Shown here one piece after another: positions 41,174-49,572 of a stretch of DNA of 64,000 nucleotides (positions are counted from its first letter, which is position 1; the number at the start of each line of letters is the position of its first letter). A program made the translations under genes and the position numbers. The DNA lies in assembly GCF_018278905.1 (NCBI RefSeq), contig NZ_CP046600.1:1984001-2048000 (forward strand), in the 5' to 3' direction. The notes beneath the pieces are model-generated. The model saw only the letters and a list, made by a program, of their open reading frames with translations, searched no databases and had not been told where the DNA came from. The stretch is from Mycobacterium spongiae. GTDB lineage: Bacteria > Actinomycetota > Actinomycetes > Mycobacteriales > Mycobacteriaceae.

Positions 41174-41977
41174 ATGTACGGATACCAGATGGATTTGCTG
41201 CGGTCTCACTTGTCCTGGCGCGAAACGGCCGAAGGTGTGTTTGAGCGCCATTGTGATCACACGTGGTGGGGGACCGGCGCGATGGTGGGTGGCTACGTGC
41301 AGGCGCTGGCGCTGTCGGCCATGCAACAGGCAAACGCCGAGCTGGACAAGGAGGCATTGTCCCTGCACTGCCAGTTTCTGAAGCCGGTGCTGGAGGAGGA
41401 CGTGCGTGCCGAGGTCCGCGTCGTGCGGCGGGGGCGAACGGCGACGAATATGCGCTGTGAGCTGTATTCACAGGAGAAAATGGCTGCGGTGGCACTGGCT
41501 TGCTTCGCCAAGCGCTCGGATCTCGGGGGATTTGTCGAACTCGAAGCGCCCGATTTCGCGCCGGTGCTCGCCGCCGAGAGCCCCGTGCGCCCGGAAGTGG
41601 GGCTCGCGGCTCACGGCCACTTCGACTTCTATCCGCGGCTGGGTAGCTTCGAACGCGGTCAGGGGGATGCGCAGGTGGGGGGCTGGGTCGCGCCTCGCTG
41701 GGACGCCGGGTGCGACGTCAGCTTGCTGGCGGTCGTGGCGGACCTGTGGGTGCCGGCGGCCTACCATCGCTGGCGCGACGAGCTAGGGGTTGTCGGCCTG
41801 GATATCACTGTCCACTTTCGCGCCACCGCTGCGCAGCTGCGAGGGCTGCGACCGATGCTGCAGCTGCGTTCGGCGTCGGCGTTGGCTGCTGGCGGTTATG
41901 TCGACGAGGACGGCGAAATATGGAGCGAGTCCGGGCAGCTGCTCTGCCAGTACCGGCAGATGCGGCTCGTATTCTGA
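41174..41977 (+). CDS. Acyl-CoA thioesterase-like double hotdog protein
   Basis: The 267-residue protein resembles TesB-like thioesterases: N-terminal hotdog with HTWWGTGAMVGGYVQALALSAM, SLHCQFLKPVLEEDVRAEVRVVRRGRTATNM and SQEKMAAVALACFA; second hotdog with GLDITVHFRATAAQLRG and GYVDEDGEIWSESGQLLCQYRQ. It should hydrolyse acyl-CoA esters. Start could also be the internal ATG at 41189 (MDLLRS). Last intact gene before the decayed mobile DNA. Confidence 0.82.
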   Translation: MYGYQMDLLRSHLSWRETAEGVFERHCDHTWWGTGAMVGGYVQALALSAMQQANAELDKEALSLHCQFLKPVLEEDVRAEVRVVRRGRTATNMRCELYSQEKMAAVALACFAKRSDLGGFVELEAPDFAPVLAAESPVRPEVGLAAHGHFDFYPRLGSFERGQGDAQVGGWVAPRWDAGCDVSLLAVVADLWVPAAYHRWRDELGVVGLDITVHFRATAAQLRGLRPMLQLRSASALAAGGYVDEDGEIWSESGQLLCQYRQMRLVF

Positions 41978-42130
41978 ACCGTGCTGCCCAGGAGCACTAG
42001 TCAGGAACCCTGGATCGCCTCGGTCAGTCGGAAGAGGTAGGCGAACGCGGTCCTGGTGTAGGCGATCCCCCGACCGTTGCTGCGAATGACGTTGGGGTCG
42101 GCAGCGGTCGGTTTCTTCGGCGTGAGATAG

Positions 42131-42660
42131 GTGCCGAGCGCGTTGCCGGATGCTTTGACGGAAGCGATGCCCGAACAGTATCGGGCGATGGTTTGCTGGC
42201 ATCGTGGTGCGTTGCGATTCGGTGAGTTGACCGAGCAGTGCCGCAAGGACATCGACCTGGCTGAGGTGGCCATCGGTGTCGGTCGGGCTGTCGTGCGTAC
42301 CGATGACGGGCTCCCTGTGGCCATACCCAAGAGTGAGGCTGGGATGCGAGACTTGGTCATACCGCCGCACTTGCTTTCAGTTGATCGGCATCTTTCTGAA
42401 TGTGTTGCAGGCTAATTGGGTTCGTTGGCTTTCCGCGCGTCACGGCGGTCATTTGGCACGAGGTGACCCTGTATCGATAGTTCTAGATGGCGCGATACAA
42501 AGCTGGACGTTCAGACTTGCGGTTCCACGATCTGCGACACAGCGGTGGCGTCCGCGCCGCATCTACCGGGCCGACCTTGGCCGAACTCATGGCGCGCTTG
42601 GGGTGCTTCACTCCGCGTCGACGTGCTCAGTCGATGATCGTGGACAGACGGGTAGCCTCC
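42131..42660 (+). pseudogene. Decayed phage-type tyrosine integrase (copy 1)
   Basis: The first part reads TEAMPEQYRAMVCWHRGALRFGELTE, then KDIDL, RAVVRTDDGLPVAIPKSEAG and RDLVIPPHLLSVDRHL, the middle of a phiRv2/L5-type integrase catalytic domain. After a stop at about 42415 and frame changes, the C-terminal part continues from 42487 as RSDLRFHDLRHSGGVRAAS and PTLAELMARLG, keeping the HxLRH arginine, but the following GHS histidine and the active tyrosine are not recognisable. N-terminal domain absent. Clearly non-functional. Confidence 0.8.
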
Positions 42661-42762
42661 CACATGCGCGCCACCATGGTTCCTCGACGCGGTCCAGATG
42701 GCCCCCTCGCCACGCGGAAACATGCTGCCGGGTTTGATATGTCACTCTGGTATTGGGAAAGT

Positions 42763-42980
42763 TTCACCTCCGTTCGGTACGGCAAACTTCTCGCTGAGAT
42801 CGGCGCTATGCCCTATATCGGCACCGTGGTGACCGCTTCTCTCGCGGAAACACTGAACGGCTGCTACAAGTCCGAACTGATTTGTGGGCCTGCCTGGCCA
42901 AGACCGTGGCGCAACGTCGCGGATGTCGAGTTGGCCACTCTGAGCTGGGGCACCGACACCACTACCGGTGACGCCCTGTC
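42763..42980 (+). mobile_element. IS3-family transposase fragment
   Basis: In the same frame as the end of integrase copy 1, residues read FTSVRYGKLLAEIGAMPYIG, then SLAETLNGCYKSELICG and RPWRNVADVELATLSW, matching the C-terminal third of an IS3-family OrfB (the last DDE glutamate would be in ALAETxNGxYKxELI). The expected GDSYDNA is replaced by VTA, and the terminal HWHN-RLHG part is lost to a frameshift. No terminal inverted repeats seen. A relic. Confidence 0.75.
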
Positions 42981-42989
42981 GCCGGGGCG

Positions 42990-44609
42990 TTATCGATCGG
43001 CTGGGCCGAGGGGGTTGCAGAATGGGATCAGCCCATTCCAGCGATAGGCGGGCATTCCGTTGTAGCGTGTCGCCACAGGATCATGGGGGGAAATTGCATT
43101 CATGATTGCTTCCTCGGGTGGCAACGACGTCGAGGGGTAGGCCACGATCAGTTGGGTGTAAAAGCGTAGATCTGTGGGGCATTCACTGTCTGTTGGCGGG
43201 GGTCTTGGGAATGAGAAATGAAGTTCAACCGGGCTTTCGATTATTTCACCGGCGGCACAACTTGGATTGCAGTTCGACAGGTGTTCGAACCCGCTCCCAT
43301 CTGCACGCGTGCTGGTCCAGGTACTCCAGCGCAGTCCTGTATACCAGTGGTGTCGGCACCCAAGGTTCGCCCCCGGAGGTTCGGGAGTGATGTTTCGGCT
43401 GGAATTCTTGCCATAACACACGGGTAGCGCGTAGCGGGCATCTGGTTCGGATCGTGTCTTGGCAACTGTGGTGTTTGGCGTGGTCTGGGAAGCTCTCGGT
43501 GATGTCGCCGGTGTGGGGATGCTGGCGGACGCCTTGGGAGTGGTCGCGCCGGGCTGGCTTCGTTGTGATCGTGGCCAATCCTGTTGCGCCACAATGACCA
43601 TAACGGCCGCCAGCATCGCGGCAAGAACGACCGCAAGCAGGGCGCGCTTGGCCCGGAATCGCCTAAGCATCACAACGGGAGTCGGCCCCACTGGTGCAAC
43701 TGAGTTCCGGGATGAGCGTTCCGGCGCTGCGGCGGGGGTGGTCGGTGGCAGCACGGTGCCCGGTCCGCCGTAATCGACAACCTCGGCAAAAGCGCGGGCG
43801 AAGTCGCTGCAGGACGCGAACCGATCGACGGGATTTTTTGCCAAACCGGTAGCCATGACGGGATCAAGTGGTTTGAGTTGCGGAACTATCCTTCCCAGGG
43901 CGGGAACCGGGGCGTTGAGGTGCTTGCTAATCACCACGGCCGGATTGCAGTCCTGATAGAGCGGGGTTGCCGTTAAAAGTTGGTAGGCGGAAGCAGCTAG
44001 CGCGTATTGGTCGGCGCGTCCGTCGATACTCTCGCCCATGAGCTGTTCGGGGGCGGCATATGCCAGCGTCCCCAGGATCACGTTGGTTGTCGTCAACCCT
44101 CCGGGGTCATCCATAGGCCGGGCGATACCGAAGTCCGTCAGTAGGGTTGAGCGTTCCCCGTCTTCGAGATCGGCTAGCAGGATGTTGGCCGGTTTCACGT
44201 CACGGTGAATCAAGCCGCGCTTGTGCGCATAGTCGAGGGCACCCGCGACTGCGATCACAATTTCACCGACCTCTTGCGCTGGCATCCCAACGGGATAACG
44301 GCGCTGCATCATTTGTGCAGCATCGACACCGTCGACATACTCCATCGCAATCCAAAGCTGACCGTTGTATTCACCGCGGTCGTGTACGCAGACGATATGG
44401 GGATGACCTAGTCCTGCGGCGAGGTCGGCTTCCCGGATGAACCGTTTACGAAAGTCAGCATGTGCCGAGATCTCGGCGCGCAGGACTTTGAGGGCGTCGC
44501 GTCGAGGTAAACGCGGGTGCCGAGCCAGGTAGACCTCTCCCATACCACCCGAGCCGAGCAGGTGCACGATCGTGTAGCCGGCGAACACCGCGCCGGCAGC
44601 TAGGGGCAT
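42990..44609 (-). CDS. Membrane Ser/Thr protein kinase (Pkn type)
   Basis: A 539-residue Hanks-type kinase: Gly loop [12 protein letters not shown] (18-29), Lys41 in ALKVLR, catalytic HRDVKPAN (135-142), DFG at 159-161, APEQL at 186-190. A Pro/Thr linker leads to one membrane helix (about 322-340) and an extracellular domain of about 190 residues with a Ser/Thr/Pro-rich part and at least five cysteines (PVCYG, LGCRHH, NCNPSCA), not a PASTA, NHL or Pbp-like domain that I recognise. The RD motif implies activation-loop phosphorylation. Located between decayed integrases; the small PASTA-like protein gene lies just upstream in the same direction. Confidence 0.9.
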   Translation of the reverse strand: MPLAAGAVFAGYTIVHLLGSGGMGEVYLARHPRLPRRDALKVLRAEISAHADFRKRFIREADLAAGLGHPHIVCVHDRGEYNGQLWIAMEYVDGVDAAQMMQRRYPVGMPAQEVGEIVIAVAGALDYAHKRGLIHRDVKPANILLADLEDGERSTLLTDFGIARPMDDPGGLTTTNVILGTLAYAAPEQLMGESIDGRADQYALAASAYQLLTATPLYQDCNPAVVISKHLNAPVPALGRIVPQLKPLDPVMATGLAKNPVDRFASCSDFARAFAEVVDYGGPGTVLPPTTPAAAPERSSRNSVAPVGPTPVVMLRRFRAKRALLAVVLAAMLAAVMVIVAQQDWPRSQRSQPGATTPKASASIPTPATSPRASQTTPNTTVAKTRSEPDARYALPVCYGKNSSRNITPEPPGANLGCRHHWYTGLRWSTWTSTRADGSGFEHLSNCNPSCAAGEIIESPVELHFSFPRPPPTDSECPTDLRFYTQLIVAYPSTSLPPEEAIMNAISPHDPVATRYNGMPAYRWNGLIPFCNPLGPADR

Positions 44610-44787
44610 GAGCGAATTGTGAGTGCAAGTTCCGCGTTGCCTGGACAGCCTTGTGGTACATCAAGCCTTTGAGCGATCTTCAGCTCGATGTGTGCCAAGT
44701 ACTGCTTGGCGAGTTGGTCATCGATATCCATTACGGCGGTCACTCCCACTGATAATGCCGAAGTTCAACCCGCAGCCGCTCGCCGGC

Positions 44788-45123
44788 CTACGGACAAATC
44801 TCGCTATCGACACGGACCACACCGAAGGTGATGTTGGTGTCTGTCGTGAACCTTGAGCCCGGCCGCGGCGTCGAGGAGCACACCTGCCAATTTCGGTCGA
44901 CAATCTGCATACGGTCCTGGCCAGTAAGGTCGCGGGAGCCCGTGTACCACACCTGGTCGCGCGTCAATGACTGGATCGCGTCCTGGGCGAATTGCAGGTC
45001 TTTGCCAATCAGGTTTGGCATAGTCCAGGACGGGTCATCGGCGAAGGCCATGGGCGCAAGGCCGAAGCCCGCGATCGCTACAACAGCCGACACGATTGAT
45101 ACTGCGCCCGATCGATATTTCAT
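44788..45123 (-). CDS. Small secreted PASTA-like protein
   Basis: The 111-residue protein has a signal peptide (MKYRSGAVSIVSAVVAIAGF, cleavage at AFA-DDP near 29) followed by one domain that resembles PASTA: MPNLIGKDLQFAQDAIQS, a middle with Trp and Arg, then VCSSTPRPGSRFTTDTNITFGV in the place of the usual xxxPxPGxxVxxGSxVTLxV. Two cysteines (about 82 and 110) may pair. It is 178 bp upstream of the kinase gene, same strand, possibly cotranscribed. PASTA domains bind peptidoglycan fragments in other kinases; here this is inference. Confidence 0.75.
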   Translation of the reverse strand: MKYRSGAVSIVSAVVAIAGFGLAPMAFADDPSWTMPNLIGKDLQFAQDAIQSLTRDQVWYTGSRDLTGQDRMQIVDRNWQVCSSTPRPGSRFTTDTNITFGVVRVDSEICP

Positions 45124-45629
45124 GTCGCGTCTAGTCCCACTCTGCTGCGTTCTCAGACACGCATCATCATACGGCGCGCCTGCCTTAGTTTGTCTAGCCG
45201 ATAATGTCGGTTTACACAGTTCAGCTAGCCGAGAAGCACGGGCTGCGGGTCCTTCCAGGTATTGATTTCACTGGCCAGACTTCAGGAGGTCCTGCCCCGC
45301 AGCTGCCAGCCGTCGAGATTATCCCGGGCGTCGAAATCTGTGGGTACAGGTGTTGTGTCAGCGTAGGGCGATTGTGGGCGTGGTTCGATGACAGCGCCGC
45401 TGGGGTGCTCGCCGCCGAGGGCCACGCGATTGGACGCGTAACAACACAGAGGCCTCCGACCGCCAATGGCCACGATCACGCCGCGTCCCGGCTACTCGGC
45501 CCGATCGAACCCGAATGCCGGTTCGGCCAGGCGAGGTGATTGGGTGCTCGCAGTCCAGCGAAGATACGGCGATTCCGCCGCAGTGCGCTCCTCCGGTCGC
45601 ATCTAGCGCAGGCGTAGCCATTCGACAGG
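45124..45629. other. Unassigned stretch upstream of integrase copy 2
   Basis: About 500 bp with no gene I can support. A plus-strand open frame at 45204-45539 (111 codons) reads AEKHGLRVLPGIDF then VEIIPGVEI, faintly like a PHP-domain strand, but the rest has no family character and it may be a fragment of something lost. It probably also carries the promoter of the PASTA-like gene near 45130-45200. Confidence 0.45.
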
Positions 45630-46276
45630 TTGTCCAGAAATCTGCGCGATCAAGTCGAAGTCCTTGTCGACAGAGGGGAATGTAAGTGCCGCGATTTCGG
45701 CAGCGGCAGCCACGAGAAGGTCGGGGCTGGGGAGATGCCCGAGCAACTGAGTCTCATGGTCCCGTTAGCCACCTGGTGTGCAATGAGATTCGGTGAATTG
45801 GTCGAGCTGAAGAGGCTCGATATCGACCTTGACGACGAGGTGATTCGCATTCGTTGAGCGGCTGTTCGAGGCGAGAAGAGTTGGAAAGTGGGCGATCCGA
45901 AGTCGGATGCGGCGAAGCGTGAGGTTGCCATCCCTCCGCGTATCATCCCGGCGGTAAAGCGGCATCTAGCGAGACACTTTGGTGAACAAGCTAATTCAGT
46001 GCTTCCCCGGCGAAATCAGGAGACCAGCTACAGCCTTCCAGCCCCTATAGCAAGGCTCGTCAAAAGGCCCAGCGTGCTGACCTTCGCTGGCACGACTTGC
46101 TGCATAGCGGCGCGGTACTCACGGCGCAGACGGGCGCCACACTCGCCGAGTTAACAATTCGGCTCGGCCATTCCACGCCTCAGGCCGCAATGCGCTATCA
46201 CCATGCGGCCCAGGGGAGGGACAAGCGGATGGAAGAGGAGCGCCGCCGCAGCGGCGGCGGGGTGAAGCGAAACTAA
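45630..46276 (+). pseudogene. Decayed phage-type tyrosine integrase (copy 2)
   Basis: From about 45735 the frame reads MPEQLSLMVPLATWCAMRFG, ELVELKRLDIDL, an in-frame TGA at 45855-45857 where an arginine codon (CGA) is expected, then GDPKSDAAKREVAIPPRIIP and AVKRHLARHFGEQ. A frameshift near 46050-46085 puts the rest in another frame: RADLRWHDLLHSGAVLTAQT, LAELTIRLGHSTPQAAMRYH, ending at a TAA at 46274-46276. The conserved HxLRH arginine is leucine (HDLLH); GHS and the tyrosine in MRYH remain. N-terminal half absent. Different from copy 1, so a separate element. Confidence 0.82.
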
Positions 46277-46366
46277 GTCATTTTTCACGCCGAAGATCAC
46301 GATCGATTCGCGACACGCCGGCCAGCCACCGCGGCCCCGTCGGCTCAGGCCGCTACCCTCGAACAC

Positions 46367-46696
46367 ATGAACGAACTAGAGATCGACCCGCTGGTGGTCT
46401 ACCAGGAGCTGCGCGAGCGGCGGCAGCGCGGCGGCCAGCCCCACCCCGAGGCCGCCGCAACCCGCAGGATGCTCTCCGACATGCGGCACTTCGAGGCCCG
46501 TATCGACGAGATCCCCGCTGAGGACCACGAAACGGCCCGCGCCCTGATGTGGGGCTGGACGGCGAGCCGGGCCGTCGGCGAGGTCGAGGAGCGGCTCATC
46601 GCGCTCGAGCAGCGCAACTCTGACGAGGACCGGCGGCGCGCCATCGAGGACTTGCAGTACCGCTCGGCCGGTGGGGGGACCACACGCCGGTTCTGA
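46367..46696 (+). CDS. Hypothetical protein, predicted helical
   Basis: A 109-residue protein, rich in Glu and Arg and predicted almost entirely alpha-helical: NELEIDPLVVYQELRERRQ, MLSDMRHFEARIDEIP and AVGEVEERLIALEQRNSDEDRRR. No membrane segment, signal or known motif. Codon use has the high-G/C third position normal here. It lies between the integrase relic and the AbiJ-type gene, so an accessory role (for instance phage-related) is possible but unsupported. Confidence 0.6.
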   Translation: MNELEIDPLVVYQELRERRQRGGQPHPEAAATRRMLSDMRHFEARIDEIPAEDHETARALMWGWTASRAVGEVEERLIALEQRNSDEDRRRAIEDLQYRSAGGGTTRRF

Positions 46697-46790
46697 GGTC
46701 TAGGGCTGGCAACTCCCTGTGGTGTGGACAGGAGCCCTGCCGGTTCGACGTCAGCCAGCTAACTGTCCCTCGGCACGCGCGCCACGTTGC

Positions 46791-47648
46791 TCATCCGGCG
46801 TCGATGCTCGCCAGCAGGTTTACGAATGCGGAACAGGTAACCAGGAAGTATTGAGCCATGGCCTGCGTTGGCGTCAATGTGCCGACCCTTAGCGCGTGAC
46901 GAATGCCGCCGCTATCGCCGGTGAATGCGTACAACTTCCGCCACCCATCGATCAACGCTGGGTGCAAGTCCGCTTTCCCGTTTCGCTTGATCTCATCTAG
47001 TGCCTTCTCAAGGGTCGCGGCAGGTTTCGCGGCTACGACGCGGGCAGCAAACTCGACCGCCGATATTGACTCGCTGATCGATTTCGCCCATTGTGGATTG
47101 TCTCGGTCGGCGAATAGCTGCACGGCGGCCCGTAGGTGTTGGCGGACTTCCGGCAGATCGCTGTTAGCTGCTGTCTCTACAGACTGCATTTCTTGCTCGT
47201 TGGTGATCGGGACTATCAACGCCTCGGCCACGTTCAGTCTGTAGCCGACCCGGTTTCGGGCAAGTATGATGTTGAGGCCTTCGGCGGCGCCCTCATAGTT
47301 GCGGAGCAAACACAGGCGCGATCGCTGCATCAAGTACTCGGTCAGATCGAACACCCGATTAATCGGTTGACCGCCGACAATGTCTAGCAGCTCCGGGGTT
47401 AGGCGCGACAACGTGTAGTTGTGTTGATACTTACCGAGGAATCCCGTCCAGACTGTCGACAGTTCGATGGGGTCGTCGTACACATCGATGTACCGGGCAT
47501 AGAAGTAGTTCCAGAGGTCGGTCCGGGTGCGCTCGTCCAGGTGTTGGAGTTGCAGTGGTGGCGGGTATGGCTCGTACCCGTGTCGCTCAGAGAAGTTGGG
47601 CGGCCTCACGCCGCTGAGGTCATCGGTCACTCCGGCTCCTGATTTCAC
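46791..47648 (-). CDS. AbiJ N-terminal-domain protein, probable abortive-infection factor
   Basis: The N-terminal part has NFSERHGYEPYPPPLQLQHLD, ERTRTDLWNYFYARYID and TVWTGFLGKYQ, which fit the AbiJ_NTD4 pattern (FSER-G, LQ...MDE-LR--LWN) of phage abortive-infection proteins. The C-terminal part (about 150-285: VETAANSDLPEVRQHLRAAVQLFADRDNPQW, ISESISAVEFAARV, LHPALIDGWRKLYAFTGDSGGIRHA) resembles the conserved DNPDyRnSIkESIsAVE...RHg tail common in AbiJ/HEPN-like defence proteins. 285 residues. Its promoter side abuts the tRNA cluster, a frequent prophage or island site. Defence activity is inferred. Confidence 0.8.
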   Translation of the reverse strand: MKSGAGVTDDLSGVRPPNFSERHGYEPYPPPLQLQHLDERTRTDLWNYFYARYIDVYDDPIELSTVWTGFLGKYQHNYTLSRLTPELLDIVGGQPINRVFDLTEYLMQRSRLCLLRNYEGAAEGLNIILARNRVGYRLNVAEALIVPITNEQEMQSVETAANSDLPEVRQHLRAAVQLFADRDNPQWAKSISESISAVEFAARVVAAKPAATLEKALDEIKRNGKADLHPALIDGWRKLYAFTGDSGGIRHALRVGTLTPTQAMAQYFLVTCSAFVNLLASIDAG

Positions 47649-47765
47649 CTGGGATCGAAGTGGATGCGCGGGTCGCCGCTCGGCGGCCTTCCAATGGGGA
47701 GTTCACGAAGAGTTCACGATCTTGCGAAAATGTCAACCAAAACGACTCTTGAACTGCACAAACTC

Positions 47766-47840
47766 TGGTGCGCGATACTGGGATTGAACCAGTGACCTCT
47801 TCCGTGTCAGGGAAGCGCTCTCCCGCTGAGCTAATCGCGC
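47766..47840 (-). tRNA. tRNA-Val (anticodon GAC)
   Basis: Read on the minus strand: acceptor GCGCGAT pairs with ATCGCGC, D-arm AGCTCAGCGGGAGAGC, anticodon stem CTTCC/GGAAG with loop CTGACAC giving GAC, T-arm with GGTTCAATCC. CCA is encoded (47766-47768). First of four tRNA genes in this cluster; AbiJ-type gene is on its 3' side. Confidence 0.96.
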
Positions 47841-47856
47841 TGGGGGTCGAATCTAG

Positions 47857-47927
47857 AGGTGGAGACGGGAATCGAACCCGTGTGCACGGCTTTGCAGGCC
47901 GTTGCCTCACCACTCGGCCACTCCACC
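47857..47927 (-). tRNA. tRNA-Cys (anticodon GCA)
   Basis: Minus strand: acceptor GGTGGAG/CTCCACC, anticodon stem CGGCC-type with loop CTGCAAA giving GCA, T-arm GGTTCGATTCC, discriminator U as expected for tRNA-Cys. CCA not encoded. Confidence 0.96.
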
Positions 47928-47956
47928 GCTGGGGATTGATGCCATTTGCACCTTCG

Positions 47957-48029
47957 AGCGGATGACGGGATTCGAACCCGCGACCCTCACCTTGGCAAGG
48001 TGATGCGCTACCAACTGCGCTACATCCGC
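47957..48029 (-). tRNA. tRNA-Gly (anticodon GCC)
   Basis: Minus strand: acceptor GCGGATG/CATCCGC, D-arm AGCGCAGTTGGTAGCGC, anticodon stem TCACC/GGTGA with loop TTGCCAA giving GCC, T-arm GGTTCGAATCC, discriminator U. CCA not encoded. Confidence 0.96.
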
Positions 48030-48197
48030 GCGCAACGGACGAGATCGTCGCCCGGTGCGAAGGTCGACGATAGTCGACGTGAGCGGGCGCACACAAATCT
48101 TCAGGTCCTTTGGGGCGCTTCGGCTATCGGCTGCCCCTGCGGGGCGGTCGCCGACCTGCGGCTCGTGCTAGTCTTCGACCTCGTTCGCCTTGGCTTC

Positions 48198-48272
48198 GGT
48201 CCCGTGGCTCAGTGGGAGAGCGTCCGCTTCACACGCGGAAGGTCGCTGGTTCGATCCCAGCCGGGACCACCA
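48198..48272 (+). tRNA. tRNA-Val (anticodon CAC)
   Basis: Plus strand, divergent from the three others: acceptor GGTCCCG/CGGGACC, D-arm GGCTCAGTGGGAGAGC, anticodon stem TCCGC/GCGGA with loop TTCACAC giving CAC, T-arm GGTTCGATCCC. CCA encoded at 48270-48272. Confidence 0.96.
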
Positions 48273-48468
48273 TCTCCGTCCGGCAAAAGCGCTGCTAAGG
48301 CCCCCGGATAGCACAGAGAACAACCGCGCCGGTGTCTGCTGGCACGCGGATGACGCCAGTTACCTGCGGTTCTGTCGCGCCGGCATGAGAAGTTTTTCAT
48401 TAACCCGACCCGGCTACTCTCATCCTCGGTTACGACTCTGGCCCCTAGTCCGACGAAGGAGCCAAGTC

Positions 48469-49416
48469 ATGAACCTCGTTACGCCAACCGCCGGTGGGCT
48501 GGTATGCCTCACCGGCCAACGCAACCGGAAGAAGCTCAAACACACCCAGGTGACGGTGATGACGAGCGACGGCGTTGAGCTAGCCGCGCACGTCTACGGC
48601 GTGTCATCGGCGCGCCACACCGTTGTATTGCTGCACGGGTTGTGCGTCAGCAGTGACGTGTGGTCGCGCCAAGTCGCCTACCTGTTGGGGCGCTACGGCG
48701 CCAACGTTCGCGTTATCACTTACGACCACCGTGGTCACGGCAAATCCAGTGCCGCGCCTGCCCACACCTACTGCGTCGATCAGCTAGCCAGCGACCTCGC
48801 CGACGTACTTGCCGCGCTCCATGTCCGCGGCGCCCTGACCCTCGTTGGCCATTCCATGGGCGGGATGACGGCACTGGCCTATCTTGGCCGCCCACGTGCC
48901 GATCGCCCAGTCGATGCACAGGGCCTGGTCCTGGCCGCCACCGCCGCCGGCAAACTCAGCCAGCGAGGCCTCGGCCGCCTATTGGCCACGCCCGGCATCG
49001 GTGTGCTGCTCAGAGCGGTGAACCGCGTACCCAAGTTGGCGCGTCAAGCGCTGGCCGCGCCGCTGTGCGCAACGCTGGGCAGGATCTGGCCCACGCAGCG
49101 CCCGATGCTGACGACCATGGCGGAGGTAGCGGGCACGGCGTCATTGCCCGCCGCCGGATTCTTGCCCCGGCTGCGCGACTACGACCAATACGAGAATCTC
49201 GACCGCATCGACGCCAAAACGGTCGTCATCAGCGGCGGCGCCGACCCGGTGACCCCGGCATCGCACTCGCGCGAGATTGCCGGCACCATCCCCGACTCGG
49301 CGCACGTGCACCTTCCCCAAGCTGGGCACATGCTGCCTCACGAGGACCCTGACGCCATCAACGATGCCATCAGCCACGTGATGTTCTCGGCTCGCGCCGA
49401 GCGACTCGCTGCCTAG
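48469..49416 (+). CDS. Alpha/beta hydrolase
   Basis: The 315-residue protein is a standard alpha/beta hydrolase: HTVVLLHGLCVSSDVW (oxyanion HG), nucleophile Ser in LVGHSMGGMTALAYL (G-x-S-x-G), Asp in VISGGADPVTPASHS and His in QAGHMLPHEDPD. The order Ser-Asp-His and the lid of about 80 residues fit esterase/lipase-type enzymes related to mycobacterial LipG-like or haloperoxidase-like families. ATG at 48469, preceded by GAAGGAG; the upstream frame runs through tRNA-Val and cannot be coding. Confidence 0.88.
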   Translation: MNLVTPTAGGLVCLTGQRNRKKLKHTQVTVMTSDGVELAAHVYGVSSARHTVVLLHGLCVSSDVWSRQVAYLLGRYGANVRVITYDHRGHGKSSAAPAHTYCVDQLASDLADVLAALHVRGALTLVGHSMGGMTALAYLGRPRADRPVDAQGLVLAATAAGKLSQRGLGRLLATPGIGVLLRAVNRVPKLARQALAAPLCATLGRIWPTQRPMLTTMAEVAGTASLPAAGFLPRLRDYDQYENLDRIDAKTVVISGGADPVTPASHSREIAGTIPDSAHVHLPQAGHMLPHEDPDAINDAISHVMFSARAERLAA

Positions 49417-49572
49417 AGCCCCGACATCGCAAACAACCCAGATCACCGGTGCGTGTAGCCCCCAACCGGCGGCAGACCGTGGCAGCGGCGGGTGATCGAA
49501 ATCCAAAGGATTCAGCGTGAACCTCGACCAAGAAGAAGAGACCGTATGGGGTCGGTGGAGAGGTGAGTTCGT

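Noticed and set aside
42001..42370. Minus-strand open frames over the start of integrase copy 1
   Set aside because: The plus strand has recognisable integrase sequence in the same place; the minus frames show no family features.
48190..48468. Upstream extension of the alpha/beta hydrolase open frame
   Set aside because: It runs through tRNA-Val(CAC); the ATG at 48469 has a good ribosome-binding site.
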